NCBI GenBank assembly: GCA_932294295.1
Contig: OW028574.1
Coordinates: 30,450,145-30,514,144 of the forward strand
Direction of reading: 5' to 3'
DNA from: Alitta virens
Taxonomy: Eukaryota > Annelida > Polychaeta > Phyllodocida > Nereididae
DNA: 64,000 nt
Shown: in pieces, positions 40,904 to 49,829 of the stretch
Numbering within the stretch: position 1 is the stretch's first letter
Layout of the letters: each line of letters starts with the position of its first letter
Notes under the pieces: generated by a model
Seen by the model: only the letters and a program-made list of their open reading frames with translations
Databases searched by the model: none
What the model was told of the DNA's origin: nothing
Position numbers and translations under genes: made by a program

Positions 40904-41833
40904 TCAGTAACTTCTTCTATCACAACTGCTTCTTCCACAACCGACAGCTGAAACAGCATCAGAATCACCAGTCAAAGAAGAACTGAAGGAAGAAGCAGTT
41001 GTTTCTTCCACAACCGACTCACATTCTTCCTTGAAGAGCAATTCAGGTCCAGCTTCGGTTTCTGTAACTTCCTCTGTCACACCGGCTTCCTCCACAACAG
41101 ACTCACGTCCCTTGACTGGTGATCTTTGAGCAGCTTTAGCTTTTGTAATTTCTTGTGTCATAATTGCTTGTTCCACAACAGCCTCAGGTTCTTCTTTGAC
41201 TTGTGATTCCAGTGTGATCTCAGCTTTGGTAACTTCCTCTATCACAACTACTTCTTCCGCCGTCAGTTCTTCTTTGACTGGTGATTCTGGTGCAGCTTGA
41301 GCTTCTGTAACTTCTTCATTAACAATTGCTTCCTCCACAATATCCTCAGGTTCTTTGACTGGTGACTCAGGCGCTGATTCAGCTTCTGTTACATCTTCAG
41401 TCAGGATTGTTTCCTTCACAACAGACACATGTTCTTCTTCAACTGGTGATTCTGGTGCAGTTTCAATTTCAGTAACTTCTTCTATCACAATTGCTTCTTC
41501 CACAACCGACTCATGTTCTTCCTTGAAGAGCAATTCAGGTCCAGCTTCAGTTTCTGTAACTTCTTCTGTCACAACGGCTTCCTCCACAACAGACTCATGT
41601 CCTTTGACTGGTGATTTTTGAGCAGCTTTAGCTTCTGTAACTTCTTGTGTCACAATTGCCTTTTCCACAACAGCCTCAGGTTCTTTGACGGGTGATTCTC
41701 GTGTAGTTATAGCGGCTGTGTCTTCTTCTGTCATGACTGCTTCTTCCACAATAGCATCAGGTTCTTTCTTGACCTGTGATTCTGTTGCAGTTTCAGCTTT
41801 TATGACTTCTTCTGTCACCATTGCTTTTTCCAC
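40904..41833 (-). pseudogene. Open stretch spanning the core/edge boundary (309 codons)
   Basis: The N-terminal part (MEKAMVTEEVIKAETATESQ) is diverged edge sequence and the rest is core-type sequence. It therefore crosses the junction between old and homogenised repeats near 41.6 kb. It ends in the inverted-segment tail. Confidence 0.5.
40945..41002 (+). repeat. 58-bp inverted array segment, copy 8
   Basis: The copy closest to the proposed source (1.3 kb away), identical by eye to copy 1. Confidence 0.88.
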
Positions 41834-42308
41834 AACAATATCAGGTTATTCTTTGACTGGTGATTCTGGTGCAGCTTGAGCTTCTGTAACTTCTTTTGAA
41901 ACAAATGCTTCTTCCACAATAGCATCAGGTTCTTCCTTTGCCGGTGATTCTGGTGCTGTTTTCGCTTCTGTAACATCTCTTGTCACTATTGCTTGCTCCA
42001 GAACACTTTTAGGTTCTTCCTAGACTGGTGAATCTGGTGAAGTGTCAGCTTCTGTAACTTCTTATGTAACAATTGCTGCTTCCACAATAGCTTTAGGTTC
42101 TTTGACTGTTGATTCTGGTGCAGTGTCAGCTTCTGTAACTTATTCTGTCACCAACAGCTGCTTTTGCACATTCTCATCAGGTTCGTCTTTGAAGGGTGAT
42201 TCTGCGGCTGTTTCAGCTTCTGTAACTTCTCTCCTGGCTGTCATATCTGGTTCTTCTGGAGTGATTGGTGACTCTGGTGCAGTTTCAGCTACTGTAACTT
42301 CTTCTATC

Positions 42309-42366
42309 ACAACTGCTTCTTCCTTCAGTTCTTCTTTGACTGGTGATTCTGATGCTGTTTCAGTTG
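42309..42366 (-). repeat. Probable source unit of the inverted segment
   Basis: A normally oriented unit with an unusual internal deletion (tgcttcttccttcagttctt, where other units have ccacaac before the ttcag part). The deletion makes it recognisable, and the eight inverted segments in the core carry its reverse complement with one mismatch in 58. Confidence 0.75.
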
Positions 42367-42669
42367 CTGCAATTTCTTCTGTCACAAGTGCTTCTTCCTC
42401 AATGGCATTAGGTTCATCTTCAATGGCCAATTCTGGTGCAGTTTCAGCTTCTCTAACATATTCTGTCACTATTGCTTGCTTCAGAACAGCTTCAGGTTCT
42501 TCCTTGACTGGTGAATCTGGTGCAGCTCGAGGTTCTGTAACTTCTTCTGTCACAATGGCTTCCTCCACAACAGTCACAGATTCTAGTTTGACTCATGACT
42601 CTGGTGCAGTTTTCACTTCTGTAACTTCTTCTGTCACACTGCTTCTTCCACAATTGCATCAGGTTCTTC

Positions 42670-42749
42670 AAAGAATAACCTGAGGCTGTTGTGGAAGAAG
42701 AATTGGGACACAAGAAGCTATGTCGACTGAAACTGCACTAGAATCACCT
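42670..42749 (+). repeat. Second, single-copy inverted repeat unit
   Basis: In the diverged edge the plus strand reads cctgaggctgttgtggaaga and then actgcactagaatcacc, which are minus-strand motifs of the array. About one unit (80 bp) is flipped. Unlike the 58-bp inversion it was not amplified in this window. Confidence 0.7.
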
Positions 42750-45486
42750 GCAGCTTCTTCTCTCACAACTGCTTCTATCTAAACAGCCTCAGGATCTTCT
42801 TTGACTGGTGATGCTACTGCAGATTCTTTGATGGTTGATTCTGGGCAGTTTCACGTTCTGTAACTTCTTCTGTCACGTACAACTGCCTCTTCCACAATAG
42901 CATCAGGTTATTCTTTCACTGGTGATTCTGGTGCAGTTATAGCGGCTGTGTCTTCTTCTGTCACAACTACTTCTTCCACAACAGCATCAGGTTCTTCCTT
43001 GACTGGTGATTCTTGAGCAGATTTAGCTTCTGTTACTTCTTGTGTCTCAATTGCTTTTTCCACAACGGCATCAGGTTATTCTTTGACTGGTGATTCTGGT
43101 GCAGCTTCCACTTCTGTAACTTCTTTTGAAACAAACGCTTCTTCCACTATAGCATCAGGTTCTCCTTTGACTAATTTTTTGGTGCAGTTTCAGCGTCTGT
43201 AGCTTTTTCTGTCACAATTGTTTCTTTCACAACAGCCTCAGGTTCTTCTTTGACTGGTGATTCTTGTGCAGTTATAGCTTCTGCAACTTCTTCTATCACA
43301 ACTGCATCTTCCACAATAGCATCAGGTTCTTCCTGAACCTGTGATTCTGGTGCTGTTTTAGCTTCTGTAACATCTCTTGTCACTATTGCTTGCTCCAGAA
43401 CCATTTTAGGTTCTTCCTTGACTGGTGAAACTGGTGTAGCTTGAGCCCCTGTAACTTCTTGTCACAACAGCTTCTTCCACAACAGATTCATGTTCTCCTT
43501 TGACTGGTGTTTCAAGAGCAGCTTCAGCATCTGTAACTTGTTCTGGCACAATTTCTTCTTCCACAATAGCCTCAGGTTATTCTTTGACTGGTGATTCTAA
43601 TGCAGTTTCAGCTGATGCAATATCTTGTGTCGCTAATGCTTCTTATACAACTGCTTCAGGTTCTTCTTTGACTGGCGATACTGGTGCAGTTTCAGCTTCT
43701 GTAACTTCTTCTGTCACAACGGCTTCCACCAGAACAGACTCACGTTCTTCGTTGAAGAGCCATTCTGGTCCAGCTGCAGCTTCTTCAACAACTGCTATCT
43801 TTCACAACAGCCTCAGGGTCTTCTTTGACTGGTGATTATGGTGCAGCAAGAGCTTCTGTAACTTCTTCATTAACAATTGCTTCCTCCACAACATCCTTAG
43901 GTTCTTTGACTGGTGACTCAGATGTTGATTCAGCTTTTGTAACATCATCAGTCACAACTGTTTCTTCCACAAGAGCCTCAGGTTCTTCTTGGATTGGTGA
44001 CTCTGGTGCGGTTTCTCTTCTGTCATGTTAAACTGCTTCTTCCACCACAGCCTTCAGTTCTTCTTTGACTGGTGATTCTGGTGCAGTTTCAGCTTCTGTA
44101 ACAACTGCTTCTATCTAAACAGTCTCAGGATCTTCTTTGACTGGTGATGCTACTCCAGATTCAGTTTGGTACCTTCTTCTATCACAACGGCTTCTTCTAC
44201 AACAGCCTCACGTTCTTTCTTGACTGGCGTTTCTGGTGCAGTTTCAGCTGCTGCAACTTCTGTCACAATTGCTTCTTCCACAATAGCCTCAGGTTCTTTG
44301 ACTGGTGATTCTGGTGCAGTTTCAGTGGCTGTGTCTTCTTCTGTAATAACTGCTTCTTCCACAATAGCATCAGGTTCTGCTCTGACTGGAGATTCCGCTT
44401 CGGTACCTTCGTCTATCACAGGTTCTTCTTCCACAACAGCTTCACGTTCTTCCTTGACTGGTGAAACCGGTGCAGCTTGAGCTCCTGTAACTTCTTTTGT
44501 CACAACAACTTCACCACAACAGCCTCAGGTTTTTCTTTGACTGGTGATGCTAATGCAGATTCAGCTTCAGTAACTTAGTCTATTACAAGTTCTTCTTCCA
44601 AACAGCCTCACGTTTTTCCTTGACTGGTGAAACTGGTGCAGCTTGAGCTTTTGTAACTTCTTCTGTCACAACGGCTTCCTCCTCAACAGACTCATAGCTT
44701 CTTCTGTCACAATTTCTTCTGTAACTTATTTTGTCATGTACAACTGCTTCTTCCACAACTGCTTTCTGTGACTGGTGATTCTGGTGCAGCTTGAGCTTCT
44801 GCAACTTCTTTGGTCACAACTGCTTCTTCCACAATAGCATCAAGTTCTCCTTTGACTGATGATTCTGGTGCAGTTTCAGCTTCTGTAATTTCTTCTGTCA
44901 CTATTGCTTGCTCCAGAATAGTTTCAGGTTCTTCCTTGGCTGGTGAATCGGGTGCAGTGTCAAGTTCTGTAACTTCTTCTGTAACGATTGCTTCCTCCAC
45001 AACAGCCTCAGGTTCTTGTTTGACTGGTGATTCTAGTGCATTTTCAGCTTCTGTGACTTCCTCTGTCACTATTGCTTCTTAACAGCCTCAGGATCTTCTT
45101 TGACTGGTGATGCTACTGCAGATTCAGCTTTGGTAACTTCTTCTATCACAATGGCTTCTTCCACAACAGCCTCACGTTCTTCCTTGACTGGCACTTCTGG
45201 TGCAGCTTGAGCGTCTGTAACTTCTTCTGTTTTTTAACTTCGTCTGTCATAACTGCATCTTACATAACAGCCTCAGGTTCTTCTTTGATGGATGATTCTT
45301 GTGCAGTTTCACCTTCTGTAACCACTGCTTCTTCCACTACAGCCTCAGGTTCTTCTTTGACTGGTAATTTTAGTGCAGTTTCATTTGAAGTAACTTCTTC
45401 CATCACAACTGCCTCTTTCACAACAGCTTCAGGTTCTCCATTGACTGGTGATTCTAATGCTGTTTCTGCCTCTGTAATATTTTCTG

Positions 45487-45810
45487 TCACAATTGAACAA
45501 CCTCAGGTTCCCCCTTGACTGGTGATTCTGGGGCAGTGTCAGCTGCTGTAACTTCTTCTGTAACAACTGCTTCTTTCACAACAGCCTGAGGTTCTTCTTT
45601 GACTGATGATTCTGGTGTAGGTTCAGGTTCTGCAACTTCTTCTGTCACAACTGCTTCTTCCATAACCGCTTCCTGTACGACAGCCTCTGGTTCTTCTGGA
45701 TGTTCTTTATCTGGAACTGTTACGTCTAATACATCAGGTTTGACAAGACTTGCCTCTTGAACTTGCACTACTTGTGTTTCACATTTGCGTGTAGTGAAGC
45801 CGTGGTTCAA
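45487..45810 (-). CDS. Lead-in exon of the acidic repeat gene (partial, probably pseudogenic)
   Basis: The minus-strand frame begins with about 30 residues that are not repeat (including SLVKPDVLDVTVPDKEHPEE) and then passes into the repeat (EPEAVVQEAVMEEAVVTEEV). This is the only place where non-repeat coding-like sequence joins the array, so it probably marks the 5' side of the original repeat exon. The apparent Met lies in sequence that looks SINE-derived. The true exon start may instead be a splice acceptor between 45,765 and 45,790 on the minus strand, where AG dinucleotides occur; this is not certain. The frame ends at 45,487 through a deletion of about 10 bp in a unit (cacaattgaacaacctc). 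Function unknown. Confidence 0.45.
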   Translation of the reverse strand: MNHGFTTRKCETQVVQVQEASLVKPDVLDVTVPDKEHPEEPEAVVQEAVMEEAVVTEEVAEPEPTPESSVKEEPQAVVKEAVVTEEVTAADTAPESPVKGEPEVVQL

Positions 45811-45895
45811 GGAGGATCTGCTAAATTCCCTTATGATGTGGTTGGAATTGAACCCTTGAAAAATGCCTTAACCACTAGGCCAAGGGAATCGCATG
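45795..45895 (-). mobile_element. tRNA-derived SINE remnant
   Basis: On the minus strand an A-box-like tggcctagtgg (45,882-45,872) is followed by a B box ggttcaattcc (45,854-45,844), as in the head of tRNA-derived SINEs and their RNA polymerase III promoters. Only 17 bp separate the boxes, so the anticodon arm is missing and this is not a functional tRNA gene. The SINE body probably continues towards 45,795, directly against the coding-like lead-in of the repeat array. Confidence 0.5.
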
Positions 45896-46132
45896 CAATA
45901 TTAAATTTGTCTGGTTACAAGGCTGCACAAACTCAAATTACCTTTACATCCGGAACACAATATGCACACAGTGCTGTTCTTTATGTTTTGACCTTTTTTC
46001 AATAGGTCCAAAGTGCATTAATATCAGTTTAAGCTGTTCAGCTAAAGGTCCAGGTTTCCAATTTACACAAACTATTTGCCCTTTATGCTTTTAAAGCACA
46101 TCCCACAAAACTATGAATATGAAAGGCCTAAA
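45896..46132. repeat. Degenerate satellite, left part
   Basis: Contains acacaatatgcacacagtgc and the following gctgttcttt motif, which recur at 47.1, 47.4 and 47.6 kb. It is separated from the rest of the satellite by the TIR element at 46,133-46,913. No gene is visible. Confidence 0.6.
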
Positions 46133-46913
46133 GTACGGAGCCCCTAATAGGACATTGGTTTTTTTTTTTTTACAAATTGAGGGAACGAATTATAAATTGA
46201 GGGAACGATTTATGAATTGAGGGAACGATTTGTAATTTGGGGAAACAATTTATAAATTGAGGGAAGGATTTGTAAATTGAGGGAACGATTTGTAAATTGA
46301 GGGAACGATTTCTATGTTTGAATAGCAATTATGCATTCAACTTCTTTCCCCACAACCTAACAATCATACAAACATAGAAAGCAAAGCAATTCAGACAGGG
46401 ATAGACAGATTGGCATTACCACTCCCCTTTGAACCCCCCCCCCCTCCATAGTACCTGGGTTAAACACTGTTAAGTGGAGTACATGTACTCACCTTGTCAT
46501 TCTCCAGACGCAGAATCACTTCTTCACTTATCTGTCCCTCATGGAAGAACTTCTTCACGTTTTCATCCAGGAACATGATCAGCAAGCTTACCACGTGCTT
46601 CTCCACAAAAGGAAATTGTTCCCTCAAGTTGTAAATCGCTCCCACAACTTATAAATCATTCCCATGACTTACAAATCGTTCCCTCGAGTTATAAATCGAT
46701 CCCACGACTTATAAATCGTTCCCTCAATTTACAAATTGTTCCCTCAATTTACAAATTGTTCCCTCAATTTACAAATTGTTCCCTCAATTTATAAATTGTT
46801 CCCTCAATTTACAAATCGTTCCCTCAATTCATAAATCGTTCCTTCAATTTATAATTCGTTCCCTCAATTTGTAAAAAAAAAAAAAAACCAATGTCCTAAT
46901 AGGGGCTCCGTAC
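46133..46913. mobile_element. TIR transposon with 21-bp sub-repeats (foldback-like)
   Basis: The ends are perfect inverted repeats: gtacggagcccctaatagga at the left and its reverse complement at the right, ending 46,913. Inside each end a 21-bp motif (aaattgagggaacgattt plus gta) is repeated in tandem, about 46,172-46,314 on the left and, inverted, 46,625-46,875 on the right. The whole element could therefore fold into a long hairpin. If the TA just inside each end is the target duplication, the true termini are cggagcccc; I cannot decide. No transposase is visible, so it is non-autonomous. The 310 bp between the arms holds an exon-like segment. Confidence 0.85.
46493..46645 (-). pseudogene. 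Exon-like segment captured inside the TIR element
   Basis: On the minus strand the reading frame includes FVEKHVVSLLIMFLDENVKK and then FFHEGQISEEVILRLENDK. It is followed at once by a good splice donor (gtgagt, beginning at 46,492). The segment is not built from the 21-bp repeats around it and its composition is protein-like. I do not recognise the source gene. The 5' boundary is unclear because the frame runs back into the repeat arm; an acceptor may lie near 46,601. Confidence 0.45.
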
Positions 46914-47969
46914 TCAAGCACAATAATATACAAAGCCTAAGTTGTTGCTTCCACAGCACATTAGACAGAAGGTCTGACATTTCACATGTCTTTGTGCGGA
47001 CATTTTCCGTCATATTGCGATGTTTTAGCCATGTCCAAATACAAGCCTTGCAATACTAGTGAGAGAGCTTGCCATTTCACCAAGCAGCATAAGCTTACAT
47101 TTCCCTTATGTTAGGAACACAACAAGCACAGTGCTGTTCTTTGTGTGTTGACCTTTCTGAAAATTGAAAGGCCCAAAGTGCAATGATTAGCTTTTTGCAA
47201 TTGTAGCTGTCAGTGTACTACTTAAAAAAGGCTACATCAAAGGAAATGTTGGCTAACTGAACATTTCACATAGCTGCGCAGGACATATATGCCATGTTTT
47301 AGCCATGTTCAAATACAAGCTATGCAATATCAAATTTGTCATGCCACAGAGAGAGTTTGACATTTCACAAAGCTACACAAACTCAAATTACCCTTAAATT
47401 AGGAACACAATATGCACACAGTGCTGTTGTTTGTGTGTTGATCTTTCTCCAAATTAAGAGGTTTAATGTGCAATACTAAGTTTTTGCAATTGTAGCTTAC
47501 CACCAACAAAAAGGCTAAAAAGCTGAGCAACACAATTCAAATATTTTTTATTTTGGGAACACGATATGCACTAAGTGCTGTTCTTTGTGAGTTGGCTTTC
47601 TGGAAATTAAAAGGTTTAAAGTGTAATACTAAGTTATTTGCAATTGCGGTTTTCGAGATACCCCCACAAAAATGCTAAATAGCTGTCCAGGATGTATTTG
47701 CCATGAGTTAGCCATTTACAAATACAAGCCATGCAATGTAAATATAAATGTAAACGTGTGGGTTTTTGTCTGCCATCTCAATGTATATCGAGCTTTCCAT
47801 TGTAGCTTTCAAACTACTGCTCAAAATAAGGCTAAATAAAGGAAATGTTGGCTAACTTAAAGAAAATGTTAGCTAACTGAACATTTCACATAGCTGTGCA
47901 GAATATGTTTGCCATGTTTTAGCCATGTAAATAAACAAGCCATGCAATATCAAATTTGCCATGCTTCTG
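46914..47969. repeat. Degenerate satellite, right part
   Basis: Imperfect units of roughly 200-400 bp share gccatgttttagccatg (47,024; 47,291; 47,911; variant at 47,701) and agtgctgttctttgtg (47,130; 47,420; 47,576). No coding potential is seen. The satellite ends abruptly at a reverse-transcriptase fragment. Confidence 0.65.
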
Positions 47970-49339
47970 AGTGGTTATGATGGAATCTCAGAAAAATTTC
48001 TCAAATCTATAGTGCCATAAGCAAATCACTTGTGTTAATAATAAACCAATGCCTTAACACTGGAATATTTCCTGATAAATTAAAGTAGCCAGAGTTAACC
48101 CGATACATAAGAAAGGTGATAGAGCAATACTTGAAAACTATCGTCCCATCTCCATATTACCAGCTATATCAAAACTATTTGAGAAAGTGATATACAATCA
48201 CTGCAACAATATCTTAGCCAAAATAATATTCCATATCCTGGATAATACAGTTTTCGTGAAAATCATTCAACAGAATATGCTTCTCTGGAGTAATTTGATA
48301 GGCTTATAAAACATCAATAGAAAATAACGAAATTCCTTGTAACATATATTTAGATCTGTCAAAAGCCTTCATCAAATTCTCCTTTCTAAACATTATGGAA
48401 TTATAGGCACTTCGCTCGACTTGTTGAAAAGTTATTTAACTAATCGCAAACAATATGTTGAAATGGAATATACTCAGTCTGATACCTTAAAATTTACCAC
48501 AGGAGTGCCACAAGGGTCCATACTTGGGCCCTTGTTTTTCATCATATATATTAATGACGTATCCCAGGTTTCTTATATGTTTAAGCCCGTTATCTATGCT
48601 GATGACACGACATTATATACAATCCTATCTGTCAATAGTAATAATAGTTATCGTATTAATAATGATCTAGATAAAATTCATATGTGGCTAAAATTAGATA
48701 AACTATCACTAGATATAAACAAAACCAAATTTATGATGATCCACAAACCTTACAAAACAAATAGAAATACCAAAACTTCAGATTGATAATATTGATATCG
48801 AATATGTAGAACATTTTGACTTTCTTGGAATTGTTTTTCAAAAACATCTCAGTTGGAATTGACACATTAGCAAAATTACAAAAAATATTAGCAAGCTCAT
48901 TGGAACTTTAAGTAGACTAAAACACCTTATGCCAGGTAATATTTTACTCACAATATACAACTCACTTGTATTATCACATATCAATTATGGGATTCTTATC
49001 TGGGGATATGACTCATACTGTATACTCAAATTACCAAAAAAATGTGTCAGACTTATAACTAAAAGTAAATATAATGAACACTCGGAACCCCTTTCCAAAA
49101 AGCTCTCTACACTTAATGTAAAAGACATTCTACATTTACGTTTATTAAAATTGTACTATAAACTGTTGCATAATACATTACCACCCTACTTCACGAATAT
49201 TCTCACTCTTCATTTTCAAGAAATTCATGCACACGAAACAAGAAATCGTAATAATTTTGTATTACATAGAGTAAAATATGAATCCTCTAAAAAATGTCGA
49301 AGATATCAGCTTCCCAAAATTATAAATGATGGATGAAAG
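47970..49339 (+). pseudogene. Decayed non-LTR retrotransposon reverse transcriptase (CR1/Jockey type)
   Basis: Begins inside the reverse-transcriptase domain with SGYDGISEKFLKSIV and continues through NYRPISILPAISKLFEKVIY with stops and frameshifts. From 48,421 a longer frame shows GVPQGSILGPLFFIIYINDV and the catalytic YADD motif (VIYADDTTLY). A last frame at 48,929-49,336 matches the C-terminal region after the polymerase (HINYGILIWG, KYNEHSEP). There is no RNase H domain, which separates it from the I-group copies at 51.6 and 56.8 kb. The 5' part, including the endonuclease, is missing. At least three breaks make it non-functional. Confidence 0.85.
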
Positions 49340-49829
49340 CAGTATTCTGGAAAAAGCTCATCCTGATAGCTTGCCTGTTTTTTCTTGGTATGTCCAAAAA
49401 AATTTCATAGACAGGTACTATGTAACATGTGAAATTAATAATTGTTACATATTCAATAATTAATAATAATTGTTACATATGCAATAATTAATAGGAATCA
49501 TTAATTCTATTTAAATCTTAAAATTCTATTAAAATATTTTCTCTTTTCTACCGTCACATCATATGAGCAGCTGCCAGAGGCATAAGGTAATTATGAGATG
49601 GTAAGGCCTGGACACATTATGGTGCTGGTTTTCCACTTGGGTGGATCTTTTACTTGCACCAGTATAGACACATAGCAGGCTTGTCTAGGCTAGTTATACA
49701 GGAGACTCTGGGAAGCCAGCCAGTGTACATACAAGTCGAAAAACTGTTAATTAAATCTATCCATGTTAAGATTCTATTTTGATTTCAAATCCTACCTCTG
49801 TAAATACAGTTGAAGTCGGGCAAGATGCA
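49340..49829. other. Non-coding stretch with a short direct repeat
   Basis: Follows the reverse-transcriptase remnant and may include its 3' UTR. At about 49,436-49,495 a ~32-bp AT-rich motif (attaataattgttacatat) is present twice. No gene or polyadenylation signal is clear. Confidence 0.5.

Larger units (their letters stand above)
32418..41620 (-). repeat. Array zone with mixed long blocks and three retro-inserts
   Basis: This zone repeats the organisation seen at 16.2-20.8 kb: minus-strand stretches at 32418-33554, 33563-34120 and 34663-35103 match 16172-17065, 17062-17619 and 18162-18521. The pattern recurs at 35.5-37.8 kb and 37.7-40.7 kb. Three retrotransposon fragments (34,386; 36,922; 39,800) and two inverted segments (35,531; 40,945) are included. 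Unequal spacing of the inserts (2,536 and 2,878 bp) shows that the blocks differ in length. Confidence 0.8.
1..45705 (-). repeat. 84-bp (28-codon) tandem minisatellite array
   Basis: A continuous tandem array of an 84-bp unit. On the plus strand each unit holds landmarks such as tttgactggtgattctggtg and gtaacttcttctgtcacaac. On the minus strand it reads as a 28-residue acidic repeat containing VVEEAVVTEEVTEAE and APESPVKEEPE. Unit length is mostly a multiple of three, but many units carry small deletions or insertions. The array starts outside the window and ends near 45,705, where the unit breaks off into non-repeat sequence. It is interrupted only by five 331-bp retrotransposon fragments and small inverted segments. 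Dividing the length gives room for roughly 520 units; this is not a count. Confidence 0.97.
41622..45705 (-). repeat. Diverged edge of the array
   Basis: Units here still follow the 84-bp plan but differ from one another at many positions. They show no higher-order periodicity and carry irregular private indels. Minus-strand open stretches are short (42140-42577, 43171-43404, 44150-44503, 44734-45069, 45260-45490). This fits an older edge that escaped the homogenisation of the core. It also contains the source of the inverted segment found in the core (42,309-42,366) and a private inverted unit at 42,670-42,749. Confidence 0.8.
1..45810 (-). pseudogene. Decayed acidic repeat-protein gene (SPVK-type repeat), minus strand
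   Basis: The minus strand reads as a low-complexity Glu/Val/Thr/Ala/Pro protein made of 28-residue repeats. Each repeat carries a proline-directed SPVK motif, like the KSPVK repeats in vertebrate neurofilament tails or the acidic repeats of futsch/MAP1-type proteins. This is a compositional likeness only, and I assign no homology. No frame stays open across the array; the longest single stretches are 388 and 378 codons. Breaks are in-frame TAA codons (VV*ET context) and a 2-bp insertion giving ENHQSKKN-stop, repeated in most blocks. I see no splice signals that would skip them. Minus is preferred as the ancestral sense strand because its open stretches are longest and a non-repeat lead-in exists at the 45.8-kb end. 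A working gene with unusual processing is not excluded. Confidence 0.6.

Noticed and set aside
1..41600. TAA read as an amino acid (alternative genetic code)
   Set aside because: True frameshifts are also present, and the retroelements in the same window end their frames at normal stops.
1..41600. Very short introns removing the TAA codons
   Set aside because: The only GT...AG pair around the TAA would be about 36 bp, lacks a convincing branch or pyrimidine tract, and would not cure the 2-bp insertion.
1..45705. CRISPR-like regular repetition
   Set aside because: Units are contiguous and similar over their whole length, there are no unique spacers, and the setting is eukaryotic.
1..45705. 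Plus-strand Ser/Thr-rich frames as a mucin gene
   Set aside because: Open stretches are shorter than on the minus strand, a TGA (gcttgagctt) is homogenised through many units, and no signal peptide or non-repeat end is seen on this strand.
45844..45882. Functional tRNA gene
   Set aside because: The A and B boxes are only 17 bp apart; there is no anticodon arm.
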